The notes below the pieces were generated by a model that was not told the DNA's origin, searched no databases, and saw only the letters and a list, made by a program, of their open reading frames with translations. The position numbers and the translations under genes were made by a program. Below are positions 33,334 through 45,700 of a DNA stretch of 64,000 nucleotides, piece after piece. This DNA comes from Boesenbergia rotunda (taxonomy: Eukaryota; Streptophyta; Magnoliopsida; Zingiberales; Zingiberaceae), in contig JAGFNQ010005392.1 in NCBI GenBank assembly GCA_024364735.1, positions 259,510 to 323,509 of the forward strand. Reading direction: 5' to 3'. How positions within the stretch are numbered: the first letter of the stretch is position 1; each line of letters starts with the position of its first letter.

Positions 33334-35167
33334 TGTTGGGTATGGCTTGGCGGGTTTCCATAGCAAATACATAGTCGATCTGAGAGACCTCTCTATGCCT
33401 ACGGATTAAAAAATTTAATTCAAATAGAGAGTCATTTCCCATCGACCGTCTTGTGTCGTATCGAACGATCCAAATTGCAACTTAGCCAATTACCAAAATT
33501 AGCCTTGCAATTTGCTCGACTGTTCGATCGTGGAAAAGGCGACGAGTTGACCGCCGGCTTTTGTGTTTATGATCGGGGTCTAGTTAAGAATTTATTAAAC
33601 ATATTTTGCAAGCAAAATAATAAATTCTTAAACATAAAATGACAAGACATGTAAACATGGCACATAAAAGACATAAGGAAATACAAAGGAGCTTTTGGAA
33701 AGTTATACCTTTCTGATCACCTCGCGGTCTTCTACCTTATGTTCCTCCCTTCGCGGACGTCGTGTGGGCGACGATCTACCACGATCTGAGATCACCAAGT
33801 GCTCCAATCAACCCTCTTCTCTAACCGGCCGAAACCCTAGCCCCTAGGGTTTGCACCGCCGGCCACCTCCTCGCCTCCCTTTGCGCCGCCGTCCACTGGA
33901 GCCGGCTCCAAGCCCTCTGGATCAGCAGTACACCTTGAGAGGAAGATGAAGAAGAAGAAGTAGGAAAGAAACAACCTTCTTCTCAACCACAACAGCCCAT
34001 GCAAACCCTCCTCCCTCTCTTTTGCGTCGCCGCCGCAAGGTGGCCTTGCGCCGCCTTCTCCCAACCACCGGTGCCTCCTCCGACCTCCCTGAGCACCACG
34101 CGAGGTAGAGGGCTCCTCTACCTTGCTTCTGTGAGCTTCATCCAGAGTTTGATGGAGGAGAGAAGAAGAACCGAGGAACTCTTCCTCTTCTTCTTTGTTG
34201 CGTCGCTGAGACCTAGGGGAGAGTGGAAGAGGAGAGGGTTTTTGGTCTTAGCTCTTGGATTGATTAATTCGTTTTGTTTCTTGATCTCATAGGGTATTTA
34301 TAGGGCTAAGGCAGGGACCAAGAGGAGGAGTTGGTTCTTGGCCCGCTAATGGATTCAAACCCGATCCATTAATTAAGATTCATTCCACTAAAGGATTTTA
34401 ATTGAACTTACCTCACCAACCCCCATATTTTCATATGGGCTTCACGTGTTTAAGATCGTGCATGCCCGTTAATTAATTAAATTATTGATAATTTAAATTA
34501 ATTAACTTCTTGATCCTTGATTAGTACCACTCAACCTTATCAACGTGTCCGATCAAATCCACCTGCAGGGTTTAGCACGATGATCCTTTTGAGCATATCA
34601 AGGGGGCATCATCATCCTGACTCACCAGGACACGGATTCCGTCAATAATCATTGTCACATCATATTATTAATATTATTCCCCAACTTACCGGGTATGTCG
34701 ATCTAACAGAATAGATCTCGCCATTGGTAAATCAAAGAAATAATAATTAATAATATATGCCCGATATTATTTCGGGATTAAGGGATCGTCCTCCATAATA
34801 TTACTTGAGGTTCTATCCAATTATCTAGTCAGTACAAATCGGATAACCTCGGGTTTCGATCCTGCTCAATGTACTCAAAGCACACTAGTGTAGTCCTATG
34901 GTCAAGACCAACCACACCTAATTACACTACAACCATCCCGATGGGTTGTCCAATTCCATCTAGGTTGTGAGCCTCTATTTATGCTAAGTAAGGAACTGAT
35001 AACATGATCTTCCGTGTGACACCACACACTATGTTATCTACAATGCAAAGCAATGAGACTTCGTGTATGTACTATTATAAATAAACACCTAGTGTAGTGT
35101 GATTCTCTTTTCATAATAAAGATGTTCATATAATAAAAGTTATGTCTTTCACTATACACATCTTACA
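33334..35167 (-). mobile_element. Solo LTR S3 (X family)
   Basis: This is 1834 bp from TGTTGGGTATGG to CATCTTACA. Flanks are CATTA (33329-33333) and CATTC (35168-35172), a TSD with one change. It splits the zinc knuckle codons of C4 gag. TATA-like box on the minus strand at 34294-34302. Close relative of S2. Confidence 0.9.
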
Positions 35168-35842
35168 CATTCTTATAATGCCCCTTTTTGCTACACTCAT
35201 AACATGTGACGCTAGATTTATCAACTTTAACTTCACTCGTGTTACCTTTCCCGTTGTTGCGTCGGCTCTTCCTCATCATCCTTCTCACGAAGTTAGCCAT
35301 CTCGGAGGATGAAGACTCACTTCCATCCTCCTCGGACTCGGATGAAGAAGATGAGACCCCCTTCTCCTTCTTCTTTTCTTTCTTCTTCTTTGCTTTGTCC
35401 CCTACCACAAGAGCAATCTCCTTGGGGCCTTTGTTAGTGATCTCTGTAATTCCATTTCATAAAATAAGTCATCTATCTTAACAATAGACAAGTCCTTGGA
35501 TACCTTGTAGGCATCCACCATGGATGACCACAAAGTATTCCTAGGAAAGGATTTGAGTACGTACCTTATAAGGTCGTGATTCTCGACCTTCTCATCAATG
35601 GAATGCAACCCATTGAGAATCTCCTTGAATCTACCATGAAGTTCACTTACCATTTCACTTTCTTTCATGGAGAGGTTTTAGAGTTGGTTGAGGAAGAGGT
35701 CTCTCTTTGCTATTCTTGAATCACGGGTGCCTTCATGAAGCTCAATGAGCTTGTTCCATAGGTCCTTAACACTTGTGAAAGGACCAACTTTGATCAGTTG
35801 CTCCTTGGTCATCCCACACTGCAGGGTGACCACAGCCTTCAC
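35168..35842 (-). pseudogene. C4 Gag middle part with zinc knuckle
   Basis: This is a UBN2-type capsid region: TLQCGMTKEQLIKVGPF, DLWNKLIELHEG, then in the same frame after a TAA at about 35677 MVSELHGRFKEILNGL and WSSMVDAYKVSKDL. A frameshift near 35440 leads to VVGDKAKKKK, an acidic Ser-rich stretch, MANFVRRMMRK, and the first half of the knuckle CYECSKKGHYKN. It is bounded by S3 on the left and S4 on the right (TSD TTCAC). Confidence 0.88.
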
Positions 35843-38140
35843 TGTAGCGACCCGCCTTCTCCTGCCTTAGACGGATCGTTACTTTTGTCTACTTCTCGAC
35901 TCTAATGCACGACTAAAAATGCGGAAATCTTTTTTTTTTTCTTTTTAATCTATTTAAGAATGATATTCTAACTTAAATAGTCATGCATGATACCATGTCA
36001 CACTTTCTTTCTCAAAAACTCGTAAGAAAATACTTATTGAAACTTGCCTCGCCCAACTCAGCTTACGGGTATCAGTCGACTGATACTGTACCAGTCGACT
36101 GATAAGTCTGAAACCTGTTTTTCAGATTCGAAGCCTTGTTTCAAAACTCCACCAAACCTATACTTTCGAGCCATATAAAATCATGACACCATTTCTATAC
36201 TCTATACCAGTTTTCTAAACAATTTAGCCCATCAAAACGAATCCATAAACTTGAAATTAGGACTTTTGCGGAATTTAGCAAGTTATGAAAAATCTACATA
36301 GACTTTAAGCTAGAGTTTGTACCAAACTTAACTTCTAACCATTGAAACTCATCACACAAAATTCTGAAACATCCCTAAGACATTATCAAATGAGAAAGCA
36401 ACTTTTCTAAACATACTTAAGCAATAAAACTTGATTCAAAGGGAAATTAATACTATCTTGGCACATGCATCTATTTCTCTAACAAAGTATCAATATTTCA
36501 AACTACTCACACTTCTACTCATCCAATGCAATCATAAGGATATGTATGCTAAATGAAATGACATGGAATCTTTACTCTAAGAAATTGAGCATGTAAAACT
36601 ATCCAAAGCTTATATGTTCGCTAATCTCCATAAAGCAAGAACTTGAAATTTGAATAAACTAAAACATTGTAATTCAAATAACTAAATTGTCTCGTCTCAA
36701 GGATCTCTCCAAAATCAGCCACCACACACACTTTACTCAGCACCGCCTCGTCGCCTTCCTTCAGAAATGCTTGCCTTTACCTTTATCTGCAGTAAGAGGA
36801 AATGCAACTAGTAAGCAAAAAGCTTAGTAAGTACTATCTAGCTCACAAAATCTCGAAATGTGCAAACATGCTTCTTGATCAATATGGAAATCATATGAGA
36901 TACTTATATGCTTGAAAGAAAACTAAGAACATGTATAACTCAAAACATGCATACTCAAGCAATAATAAATCTCAATTTACTTTTCTTGGCTCAACTTGAA
37001 ACTTTAGCTATTCTTTAACTTTTTGAAAACTCTTTAAACTTTAGAAACTTTGCTAAAGCATATACTTGAAAATAATAATCACTTGGATCCACTGAAGACG
37101 TAAGTACCATCTCATGCGCGTTCCCTAAAAGGTTGGGGTAGCGAGCCACCAATCCTAATAGAGCAGACCTTGGTCTACCAGGGCCAAGACCTTGGAATTG
37201 GACACCTGGATTTCTTTAACGATGCCCTTGGACGCCGGGTACTGGCCTTAGAAAATAAAATAGCTTTTCTTTCTTTTCTTTCTTATCTGTAAATGCCTTG
37301 GCATTTTCTCGAGCACCTTGCGTGCTAAAATCCCTAAGTCTTGACTTTTGGGGATTTCTTAAGGCCTTGGCCTTTTCTTTTCTTTTCTTTATCTTCTCTT
37401 TTCTTTTCTCATAGCTTTTCTTGGACCCTAATCTCATATAGGGCACTCAATAAAATATATAAACATATAATGAACTAAGATCACATGCAAAAATCTTAAC
37501 AAGAAGTAAATATCTCTTTTAAAAACTTTTAAGGGAAATTCTTGCGGAAAAACCGCCTCTTACTACAGGTGAGCAGTACTTACATTGATATCTTGGACTT
37601 ACAACCAAGATTGACGTCTAGGACTCGGGAGAAACTTGAAATCTCGGAGAATTCTTCGCGCCTACGCTTTCTCCTCGTCGAGACGAATACAACGCTCTGT
37701 TTTCTTTGATCCCTCCTTGGCCGGCGCCCCTTGGAAGAGAGGAGAAGGGCTTGGGCGTGCGTGCGTGAGAGGGAGAGGCTGCTTCGCGCGGCTAGGGTGA
37801 GGAAGAGAAACCCAAAATTCTAATTTCCTCTCTTAACTTATCTATTTATACTTATGGGGCGGATCGACCTAACTACACCTTAAATATATTTCTCTCCACC
37901 CTTTGTTGTGCTTGATACCCTAGCCTGGCTGGTCGTTCGCTTGCCTGGTCTCCTGCTGGTCGCGGGTTCGAACCCCCGGCTGCCCTTAAATGTTTTTCTT
38001 TTTTTTATATACTAAACGAACTCGGAAAATTCCATAAAAATATTCTAAAAATCCCTAAAAATATCTAGAATATTTCTAAACCATTTTTAAATAATTCTAA
38101 GGACTTTAAGAACTAAAAATGGGAATTTTGGGGCGTTACA
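35843..38140 (-). mobile_element. Solo LTR S4 (Tekay-like, same family as Gy1)
   Basis: This is 2298 bp from TGTAGCGACC to GGGCGTTACA, flanked by a perfect TSD TTCAC (35838-35842 and 38141-38145). It lies inside the C4 gag. It aligns along its length with the Gy1 LTR. TATA-like box on the minus strand at 37843-37850; two CAGTCGACTG motifs near 36072-36100; a B-box-like GGTTCGAACCC at about 37964-37974 on the plus strand. Confidence 0.94.
37925..37992 (+). other. tRNA-like/B-box segment in S4 U3, antisense
   Basis: GCGGGTTCGAACCCCCGGC contains a near-perfect Pol III B box (GGTTCGAACCC) in the position that matches the tRNA-like segment in Gy1, on the strand opposite to the LTR. The acceptor-like pairing seen in Gy1 is not obvious here. 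Confidence 0.4.
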
Positions 38141-38145
38141 TTCAC

Positions 38146-38361
38146 ATTAGCTTCTCCCTTCCGAGTTTGCTCGGCTGACCATCTTGATGAGTCCAGCTCT
38201 TTTCCCTTAGCATCTTTTAGAGGGATGAAACCCTCCTTCACAGAGAACCACATACCAATATCTGTCTTCAGGTAGTATTCCATCCTTGACCTCGAGTATT
38301 GGAAGTCAGCTCCATCGAAAAATGGAGGTCTGTTGGTGCTGAAGCCTTCCCTCATAGCCAT
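38146..38361 (-). pseudogene. C4 Gag N-terminus
   Basis: The ATG at 38361 gives MAMREGFSTNRPPFFDG, then YSRSRMEYYLKTD and the W-containing segment before the S4 insertion. An open extension upstream to 38418 runs into the primer site and is not likely translated. Gag resumes after S4 at 35842. Confidence 0.85.
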
Positions 38362-38405
38362 TTTTGTTATGCTCTCGGGTGTTAGACCGTTGGAAAGAGC
38401 CCCAG

Positions 38406-38417
38406 GCTCTGATACCA
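38406..38417 (-). other. C4 primer-binding site
   Basis: On the minus strand TGGTATCAGAGC lies two bases from the 5' LTR, which fixes the orientation of C4. Confidence 0.9.
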
Positions 38418-38419
38418 CT

Positions 38420-40236
38420 TGTTGGACCTTGGATGGCTAGAGGGGGGGGGTGTGAATAGGCAGACACAAAAACTTCTCGCTTCTTTGAAGTCTTTCTGCA
38501 CTTAGGGTTAGCAGTGGAAGCAATAACACAAAACAGAAAGAACAAGACAGAGAACAAACGCTAACTCAGAAGGTTTACAAGGTTCGGGGATAACTTGCCC
38601 CTACTCCTTGGCGTGCCCATGAGGTGGGCGATCCCTTGATCGTCGGCAGATCAAGTCCCAGAAATTTGGATAATCAAGACTCCTTCTCGGTGGAGTAACC
38701 TCTCCACAGATCTCAGGAATGAATGAATTGAGTACAGGAGATCACGAGAAAGAACTTACAAATCAAACTTAAGCACAGGCAAAGAAAGCGCAAAGAGAAG
38801 AGAACACTTCACAGAGCTCAACCCAACACAACCCTCACGCAAGAACCTTCAGCTCTTCGTATCTGCTTGCTGATCGACTCGCAAAGCTCTCAACTAATTC
38901 AAAGTTCTCAAGATTGCAAAATTGCTATCTCTTCTTCGCTAGCCATCTCTTAAACCTCTGCTCATCACCAGGTCATCCCAGGCGCATCTGCAGCTCACCA
39001 GGTGCGTCTGCAACAAGCTCCGTCACCAACCCACTGACCTCTACTGGGCTCAGTCCACTGAAACCTCTTAAGCTGAGCCTTAGGTCAGTCGCCAGCTTCG
39101 CCAGATAGTTGCCAACCATGCTAGAAGCCGTTGAATCCTGCGAATGGAAAACAAACAAACTTGACCGAAGCCAATGTCGCCAATTGACCCTCCTTCTTGG
39201 TTTGTGTCGTTCCTGTATCACCTGCACACTCATCAGATGATTAGGCCAGTAAATCAAATCAAATCAGTAGGGTAACAGCATGTATCAGAAGTGATCAGAG
39301 TGAAATCAGAAGTCTGACAACGATTCAAATTAAAGTTATCAGACACTGATCGGTCACTCGGACCGATCAGTTACCCCTCTAACCGATCAGACTCACCTCT
39401 GATTGATCCAGCAAGGATCTGATCGGTCACCCTGACCGATCAGAGATAAGGGATTGGTCACCAGACCGCTCCCCAACCATAGCACCTTCAGATGATTTCC
39501 AGCAAGGCACTGATCGATCAAGGAGATCGATTAGTGATGGGCCTGATCGATCAGGCTCTTACCTGATCGATCCAGTGAAGCTGTGATCAGTCACACTAAC
39601 CAATCAGGGATCGAGGATCGATCACCAGACCGATCCACCAGATCACTGGAATATCTGCCAGCTCCGACAGCTCCCTAACCTGATCGATCACTTGACCGAT
39701 CAGGTTAGGGCCTGATCAGTCATAGTGACCGATCAGGTCACTCCCTGACCGATCAGGAGCCATCCTGATCGGTCAAGATAGCCCTGATCGGTCAGATAGA
39801 CCGATCAGGGTTTTTTACAGAGATCATTTGATCTCTCTCTGATCATTCACAAGAACGATAAGAAACCACAGAGAATGTTTCTGTTCCCTTCCTGATCGTT
39901 CACCAGAATGATCAGACTCCCTGGATCGGTCACCAGACCAATATATTAACAAGGGAGCTCGTGCCAACTCCTGATCGTACTCCAGACCGATCCAGCCACT
40001 TAGCTGACTCATGCTCAATCCCCCGGACCAAGACTTCATGCCCAGCTTCACTCACCGGGACTTTGTTCAACCTAGCTTTCCTCGCTAGGACCTGGCTTCA
40101 CTCACCAGTATTTCCTTTACCTAGCTTCACTCACTAGGACCCTTCTTCACTCACTGGGGTTTCCTTCCACCTAGCTTCACTCACCAGGACTCAGCTTTAC
40201 TCACCGGGGTTTCCATCACCCGGCTTCACTCACCAG
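38420..40236 (-). mobile_element. C4 5' LTR, proximal part
   Basis: This matches 21225-23160 of the 3' LTR, including the hairpin array. It is interrupted at 40236 by S5 and continues from 41698 to 41853, where the LTR ends in TATCAACA. Confidence 0.92.
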
Positions 40237-41692
40237 TGTTGGAGCAAGTTGCATCAGTGATGCCCTCCTCTAAGTGTTTTAATGATTGACAATATACTTA
40301 AGTCAGTGATACATTGAACAAGGGAATGGTAACTCAAGAGAGGAGTACCAAAGTGAGAGAAAGTCCTAGTAAACCTAGGCAATAAGTCTTGGTCGAGGAC
40401 AGGGCAAGATGTCCTGGCCGAGGGTTGGGCACCGAAGACCTGGTTCGAGGAATTGGGCACGAAGACCTGGCCGAGGGTTCGGCACCGAAGTCCTGGACCT
40501 AGGGTTTGGGCACGAAGTCTTGGTCCGAGGGATTAAGCAACTTAGCTGAGCGATGACTAAGGACAGAAGTAGAGACGGGTCAAGGTTCGAACGTCTCGAG
40601 ATCTGAGAGTATCGTAGGCTAAGCAAAAGTTCACCCGAAGGACTGGGTGGCAACCATCTCCTGAAAGGAGTAGGTGAAAGGCGCGTTCTCGGGGGTAGGA
40701 ACTTGCGTCAGTTCGACCTAGGGTTTCGTGGAAATCCGAAGTCAGAACCATGTCCTTAAGGTTAAGAATGTGTGTATATTTGCTTTTTATTTGTGTATCT
40801 TGCAGGTACCTAGAATGGAAGACAAAGCAGGGAAACAACACAGAAGGAGGTTGGAAGCTAACCAGCTAGGCACCCCCATTGATGGGGGCGCCCAACAGGA
40901 TCCAGGCGCCCCCATCAATGGGGGCACCTAGGTCAATGAAGAAAAGCAGCTTCAATCGATGAAGGCAGAATAGGCTTCCATTCAGGCGCCCGGTATGATA
41001 CAGGCGCCCAAGTTGAAAGCTGTATTTGCTGCTGCGAGTTCGAAGAATAGATAAGCTTTTAGTCAGGCGCCTGGGAGGTCCAGGGCGCCCTGGTCAAAGG
41101 TTTTATTAGCTGCGACGAGTTTGGCACGGAGATAAGGATTGACCAAGCCCTATAGGGCGCCCCCATCAACACCGGCGCCCGAATGAAGCCTATAAAAGGG
41201 GCTTCGACCCCACAGCTTCAGACACAACTTCCAGAATCATTCTGAGCACTCCAAAAAGAAGAAACGCGCTAACGACGAAGCTCTACGAATAAGGAGGCTC
41301 CAGGAGGAAGTGCGTGACACTTTGGAGATCCAGATCGGCCGAGGCTTCGATTCTTTTTGGTTTGATTTACATTCAGTCATTAATTTCTTTAACTCCTTTT
41401 TATTGTAACTTCTGCACTGTAAGACGGGTTTCTCCGCCTCCAGAAAGTCCGGAAAGGAGACCATTAGTGGGCGGGCGTTCCCGTGCTTAGGCCTTGGATG
41501 TACTGACCCTAGGGGGTTAGGAACCAAGTAAAAAAATCCCGCGTGCGCTATGTTGTCTTTTTTTTTGTTTTATTTTCCGCTGTGCTACTAACGCTCTATC
41601 CAGAACGATTACTCTTAAGTTTACGAGTTTCCATGAAAAGATTTTTCAGTCGATATTAACCCCCCCTCTCTATCGACGGCACCGGTCTTACA
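40237..41692 (+). mobile_element. Solo LTR S5 (C2 family) inside the C4 5' LTR
   Basis: This is 1456 bp from TGTTGGAGC to GTCTTACA, flanked by a perfect TSD ACCAG (40232-40236 and 41693-41697). It carries degenerate AGTCCTGG..GGGCA repeats, eight GGCGCC sites and TATAAAAGG at 41191. Same family as the C2 LTR. Confidence 0.93.
41191..41197 (+). promoter_or_regulatory. TATA box of solo LTR S5
   Basis: TATAAAA follows the GGCGCC cluster and precedes GGGGCTTCGACCCC, a small hairpin found at the same place in the C2, C5 and S1 LTRs with variations. Confidence 0.55.
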
Positions 41693-41858
41693 ACCAGGAC
41701 CCGACTTCACTCACCGGGATTTCCGTCACCCGGCTTCACTCATCAGGATTCGTGCCCAGCCCCCGACCAGAACTTAAGTCGAACTTATCTTACTCACCTA
41801 AATTTAAATCGGTGTCAACACCAAAACAACAATCAGGTCAAACTGTATCAACAAATTT

Positions 41859-42763
41859 CTCATGTGCTTGTGAACCGTGGGATGCCCAAGCCTGGTTCAA
41901 GATGGTGGAAAGTATAGTGGAGTTGCTAGACTTTTGGCCTGAACATGAAAAGATTAAGTGTGCATCATTCTGCCTTTCTGGAGATGCCAGAATGTGGTGG
42001 GAAAGGGTCAAGGCCAAAAGACAAGTGAACCAAATGAAATGGACGGACTTCGAATCTGATGGAAATGGAGCTCATTCTACTTGACCTTATAGGGACGTCC
42101 ATTCCATGACTTAGGCTTAAGTACTAAACGATCCAATAAATTGAATTTATTAGAGAGCCAAGAATAAGAACCAAGAAATTCTTATCAGCTCTAAGAGCAC
42201 AAAAAATGTTAGACAGGGATGCATTGGGTATCTAGCACATGTGGTCAACACAAGTCAAGCAAAGGACTAGAAGCTAGAAGAGGTCAGAGTTGTATGCAAC
42301 TACCCAGAGGTATTCCCTGATGAATTACCAAGGTTAGCCCTTGATAGGGAGATTGAATTTGAGATCGAACTGATTTCGGGTACTAACCCGATCTCTAAAG
42401 CACCTTACCGTATGACGCCGACTGAATTAAAAGAGCTTCAGGGTAGCTATAGGAGTTACTCGACAAGGGACTTATTCTCCCTAGTCACTCTCCATGGGTA
42501 GCTCTAGTACTGTTTGTAAAGAAGAAAGATGAGTCTATGCGAATGTGCATATATTACCGAGCGCTAAATAATGTGACGATCAAGAACAGGTACCCCCTCC
42601 CGAGGATAGATGACCTGTTCAACCAGTTGAAGGGAGCCACTGTCTTCTCTAAGATTGATTTGAGGTCTGGCTATCATCAAGTAAAAGTGAAACAAGATGA
42701 TATACCGAAGACGACTTTCCGAACAAGATACAGACATTATGAGTTTGTCGTTATGCCCTTCTA
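41859..42763 (+). pseudogene. Gy2 gag-pol, 3' part, heavily deleted
   Basis: This resumes the Gag split by C4: CEPWDAQAWFKMVES, CLSGDARMWWERVK, WTDF. Gag then breaks off near 42055, and weak protease/linker homology appears in broken frames (KFLSAL, VPGT-like, PWVA) until RT begins at about 42480. The open piece 42537-42764 has RALNNVTIKNRYPLPRIDD, KIDLRSGYHQ and FVVMPF, with CIYYRALN where the family has CIDYRALN (a conserved Asp is lost). It ends before the YVDD motif, at the junction with Gy3. Confidence 0.88.
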
Positions 42764-45700
42764 AGATCATGTTTATGTCTTTAAATATGCTATGTATGTT
42801 CTATGAATGATGAAACATGTGAAGCTATTTTACTTTATGAATGGACTTGTACCGGACTGAAGTGAGAGTCCAAGGGATGGGCTACTTATGAAAGCCTCGG
42901 TTCTGGACTACCGTAGCTGTCCATGGTTTTGGGACTACCGCAGCTGTCCAACAGGGATGGGCTCCTTATGTCATCCTTGGTTCTGGGACTACCGTAGCTG
43001 TCCCTATCCTAGTAGGTCGAGACTAGCTACCTCGCATTTACTTAGGGATGCGCGCATATGATATATGTATGTGGTACAAGCCGCGGCCCCCCATGATGTT
43101 ATGATTATGTTTAAGTATTTATAAGTATGATTTTCAAATAAGCATCCTTATGTTATGTGCATTTAACTCATGCATTCATTCATCCTATGCATCTATGTCA
43201 TGTCAAGTATGTTATATGTTTATGTTTATGTCAAGAACATCTATGTTTGATGGACCCAAAATAGGTGTCACGAATGTGGGTCTCAAATTTAGATATTTAT
43301 AAGCTGGAAACCCTTTTTGCAATCAAAGAATAAAGGCGTAGTAAAGGGGCCACAAGTCGTATTTTTCCAAGGGCTAGTTCAAGTTTGTTTGATTCAAGCT
43401 TGCATTTATGTGTCATCAATGTTTTTGGGTTTCAAATGAAATTTGGGTTTTGGCTTCAAATAGACAAGAAAATGCAATGAAAAGGAAGGGAAAAAATAAA
43501 CTTTGCAAACTTAAACTAGGAATTTGCAACTAACGTCTCAACTAATGGGAAAATTAACCAACTAATGACTTAACCAATTTGGGAACCAATTTGATTTCAA
43601 TTTGCAAAACAAATGCTAAGCAAGATAATTAAAACGAAACTGACATTTTCGATTTAAGCTAATGCAAACATCTACTTCATGAATCAAGATTAAAACAAGT
43701 CAAGGCTAAGCAATCCTAAACAAATTGATAGGAGGTAAATGCCGAAATTCTGAAACTACATACAGGAATTTTAACCAATCAATTCAGAAATCTGTGAATG
43801 CAGGAATGAAGACAGAATTGAAGAGCAAGGACTATTCTATTCAGACTCAAACTTAAAGCTAAACCTATATGCAGAAATGAAAAAAAAACTATGTGCAGAA
43901 ACTTGACAACAAGTTGGACACAAGACAAGCTACTGAGCTGGAATTAATGCTCTATCCTCAGGATCAGGGAAGCTTAAGTAAAACTCATGTTTACTTGGCA
44001 CAAACTCATAAGCTTTTAGCTGAAATTACTGAAGTGAAACTGAATGTGCAGAATTTGGAAATCTGATACGCAACTAAATGAAGCTAAAGGAATTTAGAAG
44101 AGATGAATGCAGAAATAATCTGGAATGCAGAAACAAAATTCAGCAACCTAAGGATACAAAATCAAACTCAGATGAAACCAAATCTCAGAACTTAAACAAA
44201 TATGCAGAAATGAGTAACTGTAGCAATTGAGAAGAAAATCGAGTGCTGAAATTCACAAAACTAGCTGAAACTTAATATGGAAATGGAACTAACTTCAGAA
44301 TTGATCAATTGCAGAGCAAGCTAAGGCTGAATTCTTTCGTAACTAAACATTATCTCTCACTTTCAGGAATTAGAACTCAGGAACAAACTGAACTTGAAAT
44401 AAATGCAGGAACTAAGTTGGCACGCAGCTACAAACTTGATACATAAGCAACAAAACAAAAATTAAACTGAAATTGAGTTCAATTGATCACTGAACAATAT
44501 CCCTATCTAGTTTACTTGCAGAATTGAAACCTAACTTAAGTAGAGGCAATTCAAAAAAATGGAACTAACAGCTAGAAAGAAGACAGAACAGAACTGTTTG
44601 GCTGAAACTGAAATTACAGCTAGGAAAACAAGAAAAGCAGTAAGAACTAAGCATCGATCCTTCCCATGTTTCAAGACCTCCTTGTTCATCACGCAAGGGC
44701 AAGCCAAGAACCCCTTCAACTCGCAAATCAATGGGAAATTGGCTTCACTGTCGAATCTGCTCAAATCTGCACTTGGCTGGATAAACCCAATCCAAACTCC
44801 TAGATCTCAATGTGAAGGGTTGCGATGATGATTTGAAAATCATCTGAGCTCATCCTAGGACCCCTACAGATGGTTCAGATGGAAGGAAATGGAACGTGGG
44901 TGAGATCCAAGAGCTCAAATCACAGATCTGCCGAAACCCTCAAACAGCTCTGCATCCGGCGCAATCTTGAGATAAAATCGCTACTGAAGCTTCCTCCCAA
45001 CGATCCAAATCTTGCTCCAAGGTTGTGATCGAGTTGGCCACGCCTTCACTGAAGAAAATCACAAAAGAAACGAAGAACAAACGAAGAAAAATGAAGAACT
45101 AAGCTACTGCTGCTGGCGAAGACGCGACGCTGAGATGTGAACAGGGGATCGGTTTTTATAGTTAAAACAGTGGACGACTCAGATTAATCCCACTCCATCC
45201 AACGGTTGATCTTCGTCCGATTTGACTCAAATTTTCCAGATCTTGATCAGAGGTCAGGATCATCCTCGGGGTAGCTCGAATCTTCCAGATTTGAAACGGA
45301 TGGTTCAGATCACCTTGGTCTTTGAATGGACGATCTAGATCTCTCTGATCGTGATCCAACGGCCAGATGATCTCCGATCGAGCTGAAACCCTAGATCTTG
45401 ATCTGATTGCTAGATTAGCCTTAAACCCAACTCGGATTGATCAGAAGTTCTCAAATGGTCTAGATCTAACTATCTTTGCATCGAATGGTCCAAATTAGTT
45501 GACGCTTGATTCCTTTGATCTGGTCCACTTTTGACTCAACCTTGACCCAACATGACCTAGGTCCATGATCCTTCCAAGCCTACAAAAGTAGATCAAAAAT
45601 TTAGTGACAAAACAACTCAAATATATCAAAATTTGTAATTAGGTCCAAAAAGAGTATAAATCCTAAAACCTAGGGTAAATCCACAATTACACAAACAAAA

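Larger units (their letters stand above)
21225..41853 (-). mobile_element. C4: complete but decayed SIRE-like Ty1/copia element with nested insertions
   Basis: The ends are TGTTGGACC and TATCAACA, flanked by a perfect TSD AATTT (21220-21224 and 41854-41858). The right LTR is followed on the minus strand by the primer site and gag; the left LTR is preceded by a polypurine tract. Order on the minus strand: 5' LTR, gag, protease, integrase, RT, RNase H, a third ORF, 3' LTR. Six later elements lie inside it: S5, S4, S3, S2 and a TRIM with two internal units. Removing them leaves about 12.1 kb, in the size range of SIRE-like copia elements. The two LTRs differ at about six of the first 100 bases, so it is not recent. 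Confidence 0.92.

Noticed and set aside
37925..37992. A functional tRNA gene in S4
   Set aside because: Only the B-box/T-arm part is convincing; acceptor, D and anticodon arms are not, so it is listed only as tRNA-like.
44531..44828. ORFs with hydrophobic or basic stretches on both strands
   Set aside because: Inside solo LTR S6; mutual shadows with no homology recognised.
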